Positions 1-11,800 of a stretch of 64,000 nt of DNA are shown here, piece by piece. The notes beneath the pieces are model-generated. The model worked only from the letters and a program-made list of their open reading frames with translations. It searched no databases and had not been told where the DNA came from. The stretch covers positions 715,102 to 779,101 of the forward strand of contig ML976683.1 of NCBI GenBank assembly GCA_010015655.1, read 5' to 3'. This stretch comes from Bimuria novae-zelandiae CBS 107.79 (lineage: Eukaryota > Ascomycota > Dothideomycetes > Pleosporales > Didymosphaeriaceae). A program made the position numbers and the translations under genes. Numbering within the stretch: position 1 is the stretch's first letter; each line of letters opens with the position of its first letter.

Positions 1-1590
1 ACCTAATTTTGCAGCTGCAGCACGCGAATAGAGCGTGCCTATTTTGCGACTTCGAGCGCGCGCTAGAGGCCGGATCAGCCACTATAACCACAGCGGCACG
101 AATCTACGACTTTTAGAGACCTAGGATAAAGCGCTAAAGTTATATATACGTTGCTGCGATACTATTAGCATGCTATACCTTATACTATAGTTAAAAAGTG
201 CTACTTAATATATCCTTAATCGCGTGCACCCTAATAGCAGAGCTCCCTTACTTAGTAAGGACTAGCTATCGCGATAGATATTAAGAAATCTAGACTATCG
301 CCGCATAAAGCAGAAGTTGCAGCATATTAATTATATAGTAATAGTAACGTTTAAAGCTTATAGCTATTATTTTATTAAGCTTAAAAAGGTGATATACACC
401 TACGGCGTTACCCTATCAGACACCTATAATATAGACGAAACTGGCTTCCGCATAGGCGTTAGTAGTAATTAATAGATTATTACTATAGAGTTTAATTATT
501 TTTATATCTCTGCGTTAGAGACGTCGCGTAATTATATTACGAGTATTAAATTAATCTCTAGCGATAGAGAGGTGCTTAAACCTATGCTTATTATACAGGC
601 CGTTAATTACCTTTATTACTAGTATACAAATACGGCGCTGCCTAATAGCTATATAATCGCTATATTAATATTAGGATACGCTAATAACTCTATCTTAATA
701 AAGTAACTAAAGTTCTTTAAAATATAAACGCGCGCGCGCCAGAAAGGCGCATAGTAATTACTTATATTTAATAGATTTAGTAGCTACCTTACTATTAAGT
801 TTATATAGTTCTGCGATAATTATAAGATACTCCCCTTTTTACTATTACTATATTTATTATATTATCTACAGCCTCTAGACGTCGTCTGTTTTCAGCCATT
901 AAAGCAGAATTATAAAAAGGCTATAGAGATAGCTACCCGAACTAGCTACATAGACTTTAACAAAGTCGAATTTCTACATGCGATCCATAGGATTAGGATA
1001 GATATATTTAAGCGCAGCACAATCCTAAGCGCCTAGGAGAAAGCTAGGATCTTTTTATTTAATTTAGAGCTTGTTTACATAAAGCTGCTAGCACCTATCC
1101 AGACGCCATCCCTATTAGTTCTATCCGCTGTTAATTCGAGCCCTATCGCCAATACGCCTATAGCATATTAGCGGCAGCATCAAAAAATGTCGCGCGCCCT
1201 AGAGAGAAGCAATATATCAAGTAGGAGGCTTACAAAATTCTTAGAAAGCTTGTAATTGCTAATCGATAGTCTCGCGCTAGCCCAGCGCGACCTTATAGAT
1301 ATCACCGCAGCAGCTTAACAACGCTAAAAAAGGCAGATTAAAGATAAAAGGCTAGTATAAAAAGGTAGCGTAGTAACTATTAAAGCAAGGCGATAAGCAA
1401 TTAATTAACGTGTAAAGCTTAAGGCTTAAAAGGTTACTTAAAAGGCTATAAAAACGTATAAGGACGCCTACTTGCAGAGCCTATAAAATTAGCCCTAATA
1501 GGTCCTATCTCTTAGAGAGATAACTGTAGATCCTGCCCTACTTGCTACACTAACTCCACTGTATATTAGCCTATATAATTAAAGTCTACG
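1..1590 (+). mobile_element. Decayed Fot1/pogo-like transposase, 5' end outside window
   Basis: Translating the plus strand through many stops gives a Tc1/mariner-superfamily (pogo/Fot1) DDE transposase. NIDETGFRIGV lies near 430-465, a block like ITSIKLISSDREV near 538-580, and a LLQPLDVVCFQPLK-like block near 860-905. These are hallmark stretches of Fot1-type transposases. The stops are mostly TAA/TAG and the sequence is rich in TA and poor in CA, as expected from RIP. No terminal inverted repeat was found, because the left end is outside the window and the right end merges into other fragments near 1590. The copy cannot make a functional protein. Confidence 0.8.
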
Positions 1591-1599
1591 CTGTCAAAA

Positions 1600-1845
1600 G
1601 ACTGGATTAATTTTGATTCTCTATACAAAGTTACGTTGGGCTGCGAAGTTACGTTGGGCTGCGCAGGGCCAACCTCCGGTTGGCGTGTGGGGCGAGTAAG
1701 TGTGCCCAGCCAGACGCAAGGTGCGTATCTGGAGGCGTTGGTCGCGAGTGAGGTATCGACGAGTTGGTGTTGATGGGGGAAACATTGTGGTGATGTTGTG
1801 GTGGACAGCACACGACAGAGGTACAAGCATTATCATATAAATTAC
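1600..1845 (-). mobile_element. Tc1-like transposase N-terminal fragment
   Basis: This short GC-balanced piece encodes, on the minus strand from about 1836, a peptide containing LTRDQRLQIRTLRLAGHTY. That resembles the first helix-turn-helix of fungal Tc1-like transposases. Nothing of the catalytic domain follows. At the 3' end of the coding direction the unit GTTACGTTGGGCTGCG occurs twice in tandem (about 1629-1665), which may be a remnant of a terminal repeat. It shows little RIP, so it is younger than its neighbours or too short to be targeted. It sits just left of the truncated LTR tail of Gypsy element G1. Confidence 0.5.
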
Positions 1846-2009
1846 ATAGAGCTAATGGTATTTCTGTTTAGTGGCGTCCGTTTTGTATCGAGTCAGGCAT
1901 CCCTGCTGTGCGCGGGCCACTCACCTCACTTTTGCCTGATACCACAGTAAGGTTCTCCGTCCCACCATTGACTTTTAGATCGTAACACTATCCTCCTCCT
2001 TCCTCTACA

Positions 2010-2818
2010 TGTCCTTATGCAGTAGCTAATATCCTTTTAAAGTATTCTCTATTATTATTCTATTAGAGATTAAATAAATTTAGTTAGTTAGACTACTATA
2101 GTATTCTGTAAATACTACGCGAAGAAGGGCTTAACCTGTAAATTATTTTTTCTTAAGACGTAGTAGAGTAATTATTATAAGAATAGCGTTATTAAATGTA
2201 AGCTTATAAAGCCTATAGTTCTAAACTTCTCCTTAATTAATTCTAAGGTGGATAGGCTTAAGCACCTAAAAAAGGTAGTAGTAATTAAGAAAGAAGTAGC
2301 TATAGTAGCCCTTTAGACTACTTATAGTAAAAGGAAAAAGTTACTAAAGTAAAAGTACTTACTTAAAGAGCGTAAAGGAAAGCTCCTTACTAACTTAATA
2401 AAATTTATTAAAGAGATTAAACGTTTTAAAAGGATAAAATTATTAGGCTAGAACGTTACCTAGCTAAAAGGGGGTCTTATATTTAGCTTTCTTAACTTAA
2501 ACTAGTCTATCTATCCTCCGCCTTTTAATCCTAATAATTCTAAACCTTTAGCCTTAACTTTTTTAGATACTTCTAGTAGAACTTCTCTAAGGCCTCTTTA
2601 TAGTTAGTAAAGTTTCTTACTAGTTTCTACGTATTATAGCTCTCTAGCTATTCTTTTTATTTTACTAGGTACTTATGCTAACGTCTAATTTTTTATAGAT
2701 CTTTAATTACCTTAACCTTATACTCCTTATCCTTAAGTTTAAGTTATATTTCTAGTTCGGCGTTTAGTAGTGCTAGTTCTAATAAGGACTTATAGAAAAC
2801 TAGGTGTATTTATGTATC
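2010..2818 (-). pseudogene. G1 pol C-terminal part (integrase tail/chromodomain), decayed
   Basis: This continues the minus-strand G1 reading after the insertion of element A. The segment 2700-2818 matches the integrase-to-chromodomain linker of G2 (7090-7200) in order and strand. It is strongly AT-shifted and full of stops. It ends at the polypurine tract next to the LTR tail at 1987. Confidence 0.7.
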
Positions 2819-2990
2819 TGTGGCGCACAGTCACAATGATCAGGGAGCTCGAAAACAAAGTCTATTAAGGAGAGGAAGCTCTACGACGACTAGCTATTTA
2901 TAAGTTTAGGGGATCGCGTGCTTAGCTACTTAGCTACTTAGCTTAACCCTAGCTAGCGTAGAAAGCTCTAGTAAGGTGCCTTTTATAATA
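2819..2990 (-). repeat. LTR of element A (left copy, 3' LTR)
   Basis: This 172-bp LTR matches 8624-8795 apart from transitions of RIP type. The start reads TGTGGCGCACAG on the plus strand, and the end is RIP-altered from GCAACA to ATAATA. Confidence 0.85.
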
Positions 2991-3166
2991 CACCCCCTAG
3001 CTTATAAAGCGTAGCACGATAAGTTAAATAGTAACTTAAAGTATAAAAGGTAGTAAACTTACGCGTAAAGCTTAAAAAGCGTCTAGCTTAGATCTCTAGC
3101 TCGCTAGGTAATTAGTCTAAGTAGCTAGTTTATATATAGTTCTAAGAGAAAAGTAGAGAAGAAAAG

Positions 3167-3359
3167 GGAGTAGCGTACTTTTACTATAAAGCTTTAATAA
3201 ATATTTAAGGGTAGCTATCTACTTATAATATAACCCGCGCGAGTACCTGCGTAGAAAAGTAAAAAAATAAAAGGAGTAGCGTACTTTTACCACGAAGCTT
3301 TAATAAACGTTTAAGGGTAGCTATCTACTTATAACGTAACCCGTGCGAGTACCTGCGTA
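3167..3359. repeat. Tandem direct repeat, about 106-bp period, inside element A
   Basis: Two near-identical copies start with GGAGTAGCGTACTTTTAC at 3167 and 3273 and end CCTGCGTA at 3253 and 3359. Differences are mostly transitions. The role is unknown, and it lies in the internal part of the non-autonomous element. Confidence 0.75.
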
Positions 3360-4454
3360 TATAAATATAAAAAATAGGTAGCTATAGGATTATAGCGCCT
3401 AGCTAGTAAAGGCTTACTTGCCTATAGGCTTACTATAATCTATACTTTAATATTCCCTAGAAAGACTAAAGAAAGGTCTACTATTTACCCTTTATGCTTA
3501 AGCTTAGTTAATAACACCTTCTACTAATCCTTTTAAATCTAGCTCTTAATTTCACTAATCTCCTTACTTGTAGGCTTATTATAGAGCTTATAAAGAGCTT
3601 CTCCCTAGAGCGCGTACTAAAGGCGGTTACACTCTATAGGCTTTTATTAATGCTAGCTATTTACTCTATATAGGCACTTATAGCTTGTATTAGGAGTGCG
3701 CCCTCTAAGCGTAGCGTACATACCTATATACTTAGTTATTTAGTTAAGCTGCGCGAGCCAGCGAGCGTATCCTTTTAGAAATAAAGTTACTACTACGCCT
3801 GGTTATAATAGGTTATTAAGCTCTCTCTAAGCCTACTTATAGTTATATTATAGTACTAAGCGTAAAAAATCCTTTATTAGCAGCGTACCCTTTATTTTTA
3901 AGAGATCTAGGAGCACAGCGTTAGCGTGTGCGTGGTTCTATTCGGATAGCCATTTAGTTATGTCTGTTGTTCTGCTGCTCTGTAGGCGTAGGGTGACCTC
4001 TCTATATGTATATCGTACCTGCTCCTTCTAATTATCATCGCTTGGATAGAGGTTATTTTTAAATTCTCTAATTAGCGCCTACAGCGTCTACTACGTACTT
4101 AACTATTATATTATAAGCTCTAGCCTTTATAGATTAACTATAGCGTAGACCTAGTTTTAAAGTGCCTAAAGCTTTATTATAAGCTAACTATAAATAGCAA
4201 ACTCTAGCTTATAGCGCTTAAGCTATTGTGTATAAGGCTCGCCCCTAGTATTTATATCTAGTAGCTCTAGAGCCTAGTCGTGTATATTTGTCTACTTAAG
4301 AGCCTTAGGGTTAATATAACTTTATATCCCTTAAGCCTTCGCGTGGTACTTAAGCTACGCGTACTAAGGTAGGAATAAGTTATAATTTATAAATTAGTTA
4401 CTTACTAGGAGCTTTATAGTAGTTATTATATAGTCTAGCTCTATTATAAGTTAT

Positions 4455-4906
4455 TGTTACGACCACGAACCCTATAAGGATGAAGAAGCTAGATAATTAC
4501 GCCAAGAGAGTAATTGTCGACGAAGTAGCAGAGTTAACGGGACCTAACGGGGCGCGGGGCAGCTTAGTTAGCAGTCACGTGACGAAGTCCCGCATAAAGG
4601 GAAGTTCCATGGGACTATCGTAGTCCCTGGGACTACAGGGCCTTGGCGGGACTACAAAGAAGGAATAGGCTAGTATATAGTGTGGCGACTTTCCTATTAT
4701 TGTTTCCTTCCTTATAGTTAACTTATATATCTTCTGTGCGAGTGCGTTCTCTTATATAGACTAATAGTTATCTTATTTATTATAAGATTAGATTGTCTAG
4801 CCGCGCTAAGTGTCGCATTAACTTGTACTACTAAATAATCCGTGAAGCACTACGATACCTTACCACCCTAACCTAGATTAGAATAAGGTGTGAGAGCCTT
4901 ATAACA
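4455..4906 (+). repeat. 5' LTR of G2
   Basis: This 452-bp LTR starts TGTTACGACC and ends CCTTATAACA. U3 contains the palindrome GTAGTCCCTGGGACTAC (4620-4636) and further GGGACTA motifs. R/U5 matches the G1 LTR. Confidence 0.9.
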
Positions 4907-4979
4907 CTTTAACTACCCTATAGTATAATAGCAGGACCTAGTTCGACCACCGCAGCTCCGGCACCTAAGGAAAAGACCC

Positions 4980-7375
4980 TAGGAGAGATAGTTATCGAAT
5001 AAGCGGCTCAGATAGCCCAGTTATAGGAAATTATTAACCAGATAAGCGAAAAGATGAGCCAATAGGAGAATGCGAAATATTAACTAAAAGTCCCAAAGCC
5101 CAAACCCTATTTAGGTAAGGGTTACCTAGGAACGTTCCTAACCTAGATAGAACTATTTATCTGTTATAACCTAGGAAAGTTTAATACAGAACAAAACAAG
5201 ATCTTAGTTACCTATATAAATATGCAAGACAAGGCAGCCGCGTAGGCTAGACTAATAATTAATAATTTCCTTAAGAATGGCAAATTAAAGGATTATAGTT
5301 TAGACGCTACTAAAGACGCCTTTAAGGACTAAGAGTCTTTTCGTAAGGCCGTAAAAGGAATGTTCGGCACTATTAATAAAGGACATTAAGCCAAAATACG
5401 CCTCCAGCGCCTACGTCAGGAGAAATCGGCGGTACTCTATACACTAGAGTTTAAACAGATTATGGCAGAACTCGAAGGATAGGGAGAAGCCCCACTTATA
5501 ATTACCTACTATAACGGACTAAAAGAATTAGTTAAAGACGAATTAGTCTACTAAGGAAAAGCAGACGACTTAGAAGAACTTATTAATAATATAATTAAGG
5601 CAGATAATCGCCTATACAAACGCAAGCTAGAAAAACAGCATAGTACTAGGCTACTTACTAGAAAAGAGAATTAATCCAGGCCCGCAGGAAGAGACCAGGA
5701 CGGAGATGTTATTATAACTAATAAAGCCTAATAGTACAAAAAGAAGAATGGCAAGGGAAAACAGCTATATAGACTAAAGAAGAGTTACTAGGGCAAGAAC
5801 GGTATTTTGCAGGAAGAGCGAGAATAGAGGTTTAAAAATAAAGCCTGCCTCTAATATAGTAAGCTAGGCTACTTCGCTAAAGACTACAATAATTAAGAGA
5901 CTAAGGTTAATACGACTAACCTCTTATAAGTGGCTATAGCCACCCTTACGCTGGCAAAAGCCAACGGAGTGGATCTTACGCAGGAGATCCTGGAGCCAAT
6001 AAAAGAGAAAGAGGAATAAAAGACCCTTCCTAAGTACCAGATTTTCTAAAGACTGGCCGACGACACCTGCTAGATGTGCAGCAGTGCGCTACATCAATCG
6101 TCTCAGTGTAAGGCAAAAGTAATCGTCTAAGGGGACACCTAGGGATCGCCGAAACGACGCGTCGAATCGCGAACGAATATGCCATCCCTAGGCTACGCCA
6201 GGCGGTACAGAAGGTTTTAGGTAACTATTTGGCCTATTATAAGAATAAGCCTAAGAGATATAAGCCCTATAGCCTCTTATAACTACTATAGCCACCCCTA
6301 AGACCATAGTTAAGCGTGACCATAGACTTCATCGTGAAGCTACTGGCATTACTAGCACCAGGGAATAAGGATCCCTACGACTCGATCTTAGTCATGATCT
6401 ATTAACTTACTAAAGAGTTAAGGTTTGTGCTAATTAGGGAAGCTATATTAGCAGAAGAACTAGCCTATATAGTAGAATAAGAACTAATATTACAGGTTAG
6501 ACGACCTAACGAGTTTATTATAGACAGGGCCAAGATATTCACATCGTTATACTAGACCACGTTTATAGCTAAATTAGGGATTAAGTATAAGCTCACGACG
6601 AGCTTCTATCCTAAAATAGATAGCTAAACTAAGCGAATAAACTAAACGTTAGAATAGTATCTCCGGATATATATAAATAAGCTTTAAGATAACTAGGTTG
6701 AGCTGTTGCCAACGGCCTAGCTGGCATATAATAGCGCAAGATCGGCGACTACAGGGTACTCGCCATATTACGCCAACCATGGATATAAGCCAACGACTCA
6801 CCGGGATCTATTAGACATCTAGAGCATTGCGAAGAACGCAGCTAATAAGGCTAAACTTATGCAGAACCTATATAAAGCACTACACGAGAACATCGCGCGA
6901 TATAATAAATAAATAGCGCGATAAGTAAATAAGAAAAGGATTATAGGACTAACTTTTAAGGAAGGGGATAGAGTCCTCCTCTCGCGAAAAAATCTTAAGA
7001 TAATAAGGCTAAGTAAAAAACTAAATAACCTTTAAAAGGGACTATTCGAAATCTAAGAGGTTAGGGGACTAGTTAATTTCAAACTACGGCTACCTATAGA
7101 TACACGGATCCACCCGGTCTTCCACAAGTTATTATTAGAACCAGCACTACCAGACGCCGAACTAGAAACCTAGCTTAAACTTAAAGATAAGGAGTATAAG
7201 GTTAAAGCTATTAGGGACTTATAAAAAATCGGGCGTCAGTACAAGTATCTAGTAAAGTGGGAAGGATGGCCAGAGAACCATAATACGTGGGAACTAGTAT
7301 AAAACCTCACGAACTATAGGATAGCGCTAGAGAGGTTCCACGAGGAACGTCTAGAGGCGCCGCGACTAGATTAGT
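4980..7375 (+). pseudogene. G2 gag, integrase and chromodomain remnant
   Basis: Plus-strand translation with stops gives a Gypsy gag around 5100-5640 (TWIELFIYYNLGKF, then RLQRLRQEKSAVLYTLEFKQ). A zinc-knuckle region follows near 5850. Next come integrase core blocks at about 6300-6790 (VTIDFIVKLLALLAPGNKDPY, FIIDRAKIFTSLY). A chromodomain lies at about 7235-7340 (GRQYKYLVKWEGWPENHNTWELV), one of the best preserved parts. Protease, RT and RNase H are absent, leaving a direct gag-to-integrase junction. Stops are mainly TAA/TAG. Confidence 0.8.
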
Positions 7376-8048
7376 AAGGAACTTAGAAAAGTTAAAGGAT
7401 ACGGAAGGATTAAAAGGAATAAATAAGTTAGCCTATAACTAGCCTAAGTTAGCCCGTAGAGGTGTATATAGCAACGGTTCGCGAAAGCTAGTACCCTTTA
7501 AATTATCCTCTTATTACTCTAACGCCTCGATCGCATTAGCAACGCGTAAGTTATACTAGGTATAGTTATACTCCTTTTTCTCTATCTCTACTAACTCTTG
7601 CTTAAGACGCGTGGTCTTAAGAGTAGCCTAAGCTTAACGCTCTTTTGCTTAAAGAAGGGCGAGACGCTTTTTACGCTTCTCCTTCTAAACACGCTCCTAA
7701 TCCTTCTTAGGAATCTATAGACTATATTTAGTATAGGTAGCAAGATAGCCCGCACACTACCTAAAGGTAGCGTTAATAAAATACTATAACTTCTTCTTCT
7801 AATAACGCTTACAACTAGACGCTATTTTTAGGCCCTAAGCTTCTACCTTTTACGCACGAGCACGACGGGTCGCTAAGGATAAATAGAGGGTTCTTAGCAT
7901 AGTTAGTAAGGCAAGGGGAATTAAGGAGAGGCTGCGGCCTGCCTTAAGACGCGGGGGGACGCACCTTTATAGTAATTAGCACTAACGCGCTAATAGTATA
8001 GCACAGCAAAGCAAGATATTAAGACGATAACCTTAAAGAAGGGGATAG

Positions 8049-8500
8049 TGTTATAACCATAAACCCTATAAGGATAAAGAAGCTAGACAATTACGCTAAG
8101 AGAGTAATTATTAATAAAGTAGTAGAGTTAACGGGACCTAACGGGGCGCGGGGTAGCTTAGTTAGTAGTCACGTGACGAAGTCCCGCATAAAGGGAAGTC
8201 CTATAGGACTACTATAGTCCCTGGGACTACAGGGCCTTGGCGGGACTACGAAGAAGGAATAGGCTAGTATATAGTATAGCGACTTTCCTATTATTATTTC
8301 CTTCCTTATAGTTAACTTATATATCTTCTGTGCGAGTGCGTTCTCCTATACAGACTAATAGTTATCTTATTTATTATAAGATTAGATTGTCTAGCCGCGC
8401 TAAGTGTCGCATTAACTTGTACCACTAAATAATCCGTGAAGCACCACGATACCTTACCACCCTAACCCGGATCGGAACAAGGTGTGAGAGCCTCATAATA
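8049..8500 (+). repeat. 3' LTR of G2
   Basis: Same 452-bp length as the 5' LTR. It differs from the 5' copy mainly by transitions and ends with RIP-altered CATAATA. It is followed by the target duplication GTTAT. Confidence 0.9.
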
Positions 8501-8610
8501 GTTATAAGCGTTAAGACGTGAGCGTAAGGATAATAAGGAGCAAGGAATAGTTTACTACTATAATTATTAGCTAGTGTAAAGCAAGTATATTATAAAGCGT
8601 TATAAAAGTA

Positions 8611-8623
8611 CTAGGCTTATAAC
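8611..8623 (-). promoter_or_regulatory. Primer-binding site of element A
   Basis: The minus strand reads GTTATAAGCCTAG immediately after the 5' LTR. It is identical to the site in C2 and close to GTTATGAGCCCGG in C5. Undoing a G-to-A change gives GTTATGAGCC, complementary to the GGCTCATAAC anticodon arm of initiator tRNA-Met. This matches the half-tRNA priming known for Drosophila copia and Ty5. The tRNA match is from memory of tRNA sequences. Confidence 0.55.
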
Positions 8624-8795
8624 TATAGCGCACAGTTATAACGATTAGAGAGCTTGAAAATAAAGTCTATTAAGGAGAGGAAGCTCTACGATAACTAGTT
8701 ATTTATAGGTTTAGGGGATCGCGTGCTTGGCTGCTTGGCTGCTTGGCTCAACCCTAGCTAGCGCAGAAAGCTCTAGTAAGGTACCTTTTGCAACA
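8624..8795 (-). repeat. LTR of element A (right copy, 5' LTR)
   Basis: Same length as the left copy and colinear with it. It ends TTTTGCAACA and is followed directly by the target duplication GTATC. Confidence 0.85.
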
Positions 8796-8800
8796 GTATC

Positions 8801-11800
8801 TATAAGTAATTATAGTTTAAAATTAACTAGTCCTCTAACTTATTAAATTTTAAATAGTCTTTTTTAAAGGTTATCTAGTTTTTTGCTTAGCCTTATTATC
8901 TTAAAATTTTTTTTATAAGAGGAGGACTCTATCCCCTTTTTTAAAGGTTAGTTCCTTAATTCTTTTCTTATTTGCCTACGTTACTATTTACTTATTGCGT
9001 CGCGCGATGTTTTTTCGTAGCATTTTATATAATTCTTATATAAGCCCTACTTTATTAGTTACGTCTTTTGCAGTGCTTTCGATGTCTAACAGGTCCTGGT
9101 GAGTCGTTAGCTCACACCCGTGATTGGCGTAGTACGGCGAGTATCCTGTAGTCGTCGATCTTGTGCTATTGTATGCTAGTTAAGCTATTAGTAATAGCTT
9201 AACCTAATTATCTTAAAGCTTATTTATATATATCTAAATATATTATTCTAGCGTTTAGTTCGTGCGCTCTGTTTAGCTATTTATTTTAAGGTAGAAGCTT
9301 GTTATAAGCTTATACTTAATTCCTAATTTAGCTATAAATATAGTCTAATATAATAATGTGAATATCTTAGCCCTATTTATAATAAATTTATTAGGTCGCC
9401 TAACCTGCGATATTAGTTTTTATTTTACTATATAAGCTAGTTTTTCTGCTAATATAGCTTCCTTAATTAGTATAAACCTTAACTCCTTAGTAAGTTAATA
9501 AATTATAACTAAAGTTAAGTTATAGGGATCCTTATTTCTTAGTGCTAGTAATGCTAGTAGCTTTATAATAAAGTCTATAGTTACACTAGACTATGGCCTT
9601 AGGGGTGGCTCTAGTAGCTATAAGAAGCTATAGGGCTTATATCTTTTAAGCTTGTTCTTATAACAGGCTAAATAGTTACCTAGTACCTTTTATACTACCT
9701 AGCGTAGCCTAAGGATAGTATATTCGTTCGCAATCTAACGCGTTATTTTAGTAATTTCTAAGTATCCCTAGTCCTTGTCTTCGTGTAGCTTTTTAATTAG
9801 TAATAAAGCTATCTACTTACTAATTTAGATGTAGTTTTAGTAGTCTCGTGCTATTAATCTTGTAGCTTAGTAAAGGTTATACGCTTAGCAGTCCTTATCT
9901 ATAAGCTTATTATAGTTTTATATCCTATCTATAACTAGTCTATAATAAGTAAAGTCTGCGCGTCGCACCTCTAGTACTAGCGCAAGTTATATTTTATTAT
10001 AGCGAAGGGTTTTATCCTTTATATAGGTTAAGATTATAACGTAGTTACTACTATTATCTTCTTCTATAAGGTCTAATTATCTACTAAGTGCGTTTGCTAC
10101 AGCGTTTACGTTTCTTAGTAAATACGTAATATAAAAGTTAAATTTTACTATCTATTTTGACTATTTAGCCTATTGTTAATTAAGCTTCTTAGTTATTATA
10201 AAGTATATTAAGTTAAAGTAATTAGAGAATACTTTTATTTAGTGCTTAGCTTCCTTAAGCTATGCTTCTTATTACTTAAAGTAATTAATAATTACTAATA
10301 GTTCTTTATTATAGATCTTATAATTAAGCTCTACTCCTGAAAGCTTTCTTGCGTGGTAGAAGACTAGTCTTTACTTCTTATTATTGCATTCTTATAGCAA
10401 TACGGCCCCTATCGCATAGTCGGATGCGTTTGTGTAGATACGATGTTGCCGTTCTAGGTCGTATATCTGTAGTAGGGGTGCTGTTAGGAATAGGTGTTTT
10501 AGTTATTTAAAAGCTCTCCTCTCTACTTTCCATAGAGATCGCCATTTTCCTATCTTTGTAAGTTCTATTAATAGAGCGGTGACCTTAGAGTAGTTCCTAA
10601 TAAATTTATAATAGAAGTTAGTAAAGCCTAAGAAGGATTAAATATCTTTTACTAATTCTAATAGTAATTATTCTTCTATTATCGCGATTTTTTTTAGGTC
10701 TATCTTAATACCTTCCTAGGATATTACAAATCCCAGATATTCTGTTTCCGTAACGTGGAATTCACATTTCTTAGGGTGTAGAAGTAATCTATACTTTTAT
10801 AACTTTTATAACACCTTATAAACGTGTTTCTTGTGTTCTTCTAGGGTTCTACTTAAGTATATTAATATGTTATTAAGGTATGCCGTGCAGAATATATCTA
10901 AGTATTTATATAGTACCTAATTTATAAGTTCCTAGAAGGTTACTAGTGCGTTAGTTAGCCCTATTAGTATAATTATATACTTAAAGAGGCTATATCGCGT
11001 GTAAAAAGCTGTTTTCCACTTATATCCCTTTACTATTTAAATTCTATAGAATCTATCTTAGATATTAAATTTCGTAAACTACTTGGCTCTTTAGAGTCGA
11101 TCTATAAGCTCCGTTATTAGGGGTAATAAGTAGTAGTTTTTAACTATAATAGTATTTAGCTATTTATAATTTATATAGAGTTATAGCTTACCGTCCTTCT
11201 TACGAATAAAGAGTATAGGGAAGGCTATAAGACTCTAACTAAGTCTTTACTTTCCTAAGCGTAGATTCTTCTATATTAGCTCTTTTAACTCTTTTTCTTA
11301 TTTATAGGTAAGGGGCCTTAGGCGCTCTAGCTATAGCTTAGCTCCTTCTACTAGTAGTATCTTGTAATCCTACTTCTTATATTTAGGCAGGACAGTCTTA
11401 TCGTGCTCCTTAAATAGGTCTATAAATTCCTTATATTCTTTTAGTAGACCTAGGTTATTAAAGACTATCTTAGCCTCTTAGACCTATATATAGTACACCT
11501 GTCCTAGGTGTCGCTTTAAGATCCTGTCTATCTTATATCCTAATACTTCTTATATCTTAGATAGTTAGTTCCCCTTTCTTGCCTAAGGTTTCTAGAAAGT
11601 TTCCCTTTCGCCGGGGCTCGCCTAAGCTATTACTAGTGGATTTTAGGGAAGGATCGTTCGTTTAATCTAGTCTATTTATAAATTATATTATTCTAACTAT
11701 TTATATTCTATAATAGCTTTAATATCTCCTATCTTTGCAATAGTAAAAACATGTTGGCTTTTTAGGCCTTCTATATTAACTTATACCGGCGCCGTCTTAA

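Larger units (their letters stand above)
4455..8500 (+). mobile_element. Gypsy chromodomain element G2, RT-deleted, inserted in element A
   Basis: Two 452-bp LTRs (4455-4906, 8049-8500) with TGTTA...TAACA ends are flanked by the target duplication GTTAT (4450-4454, 8501-8505). A polypurine tract (GAAGGGGATAG) precedes the 3' LTR. The 3.1-kb interior holds gag, then directly integrase and a chromodomain. RT and RNase H are missing between about 6050 and 6180, so G2 is a deletion derivative of the G1 type. Being inserted in A, itself inserted in G1, it is the youngest of the three. Confidence 0.9.
2819..8795 (-). mobile_element. Non-autonomous LTR element A, inserted in G1 and host to G2
   Basis: Two 172-bp LTRs (2819-2990 and 8624-8795) are flanked by the 5-bp target duplication GTATC (2814-2818, 8796-8800). 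On the minus strand the LTR runs TGTTGC...GCCACA. A polypurine tract (GCTAGGGGGTG) ends at 2991. A primer-binding site (GTTATAAGCCTAG) reads from 8623 to 8611. Without G2 the internal part is only about 1.6 kb. No pol domain was recognised, so the element is probably non-autonomous. It shares its primer site with Copia C2, suggesting a Copia relative. Confidence 0.8.
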
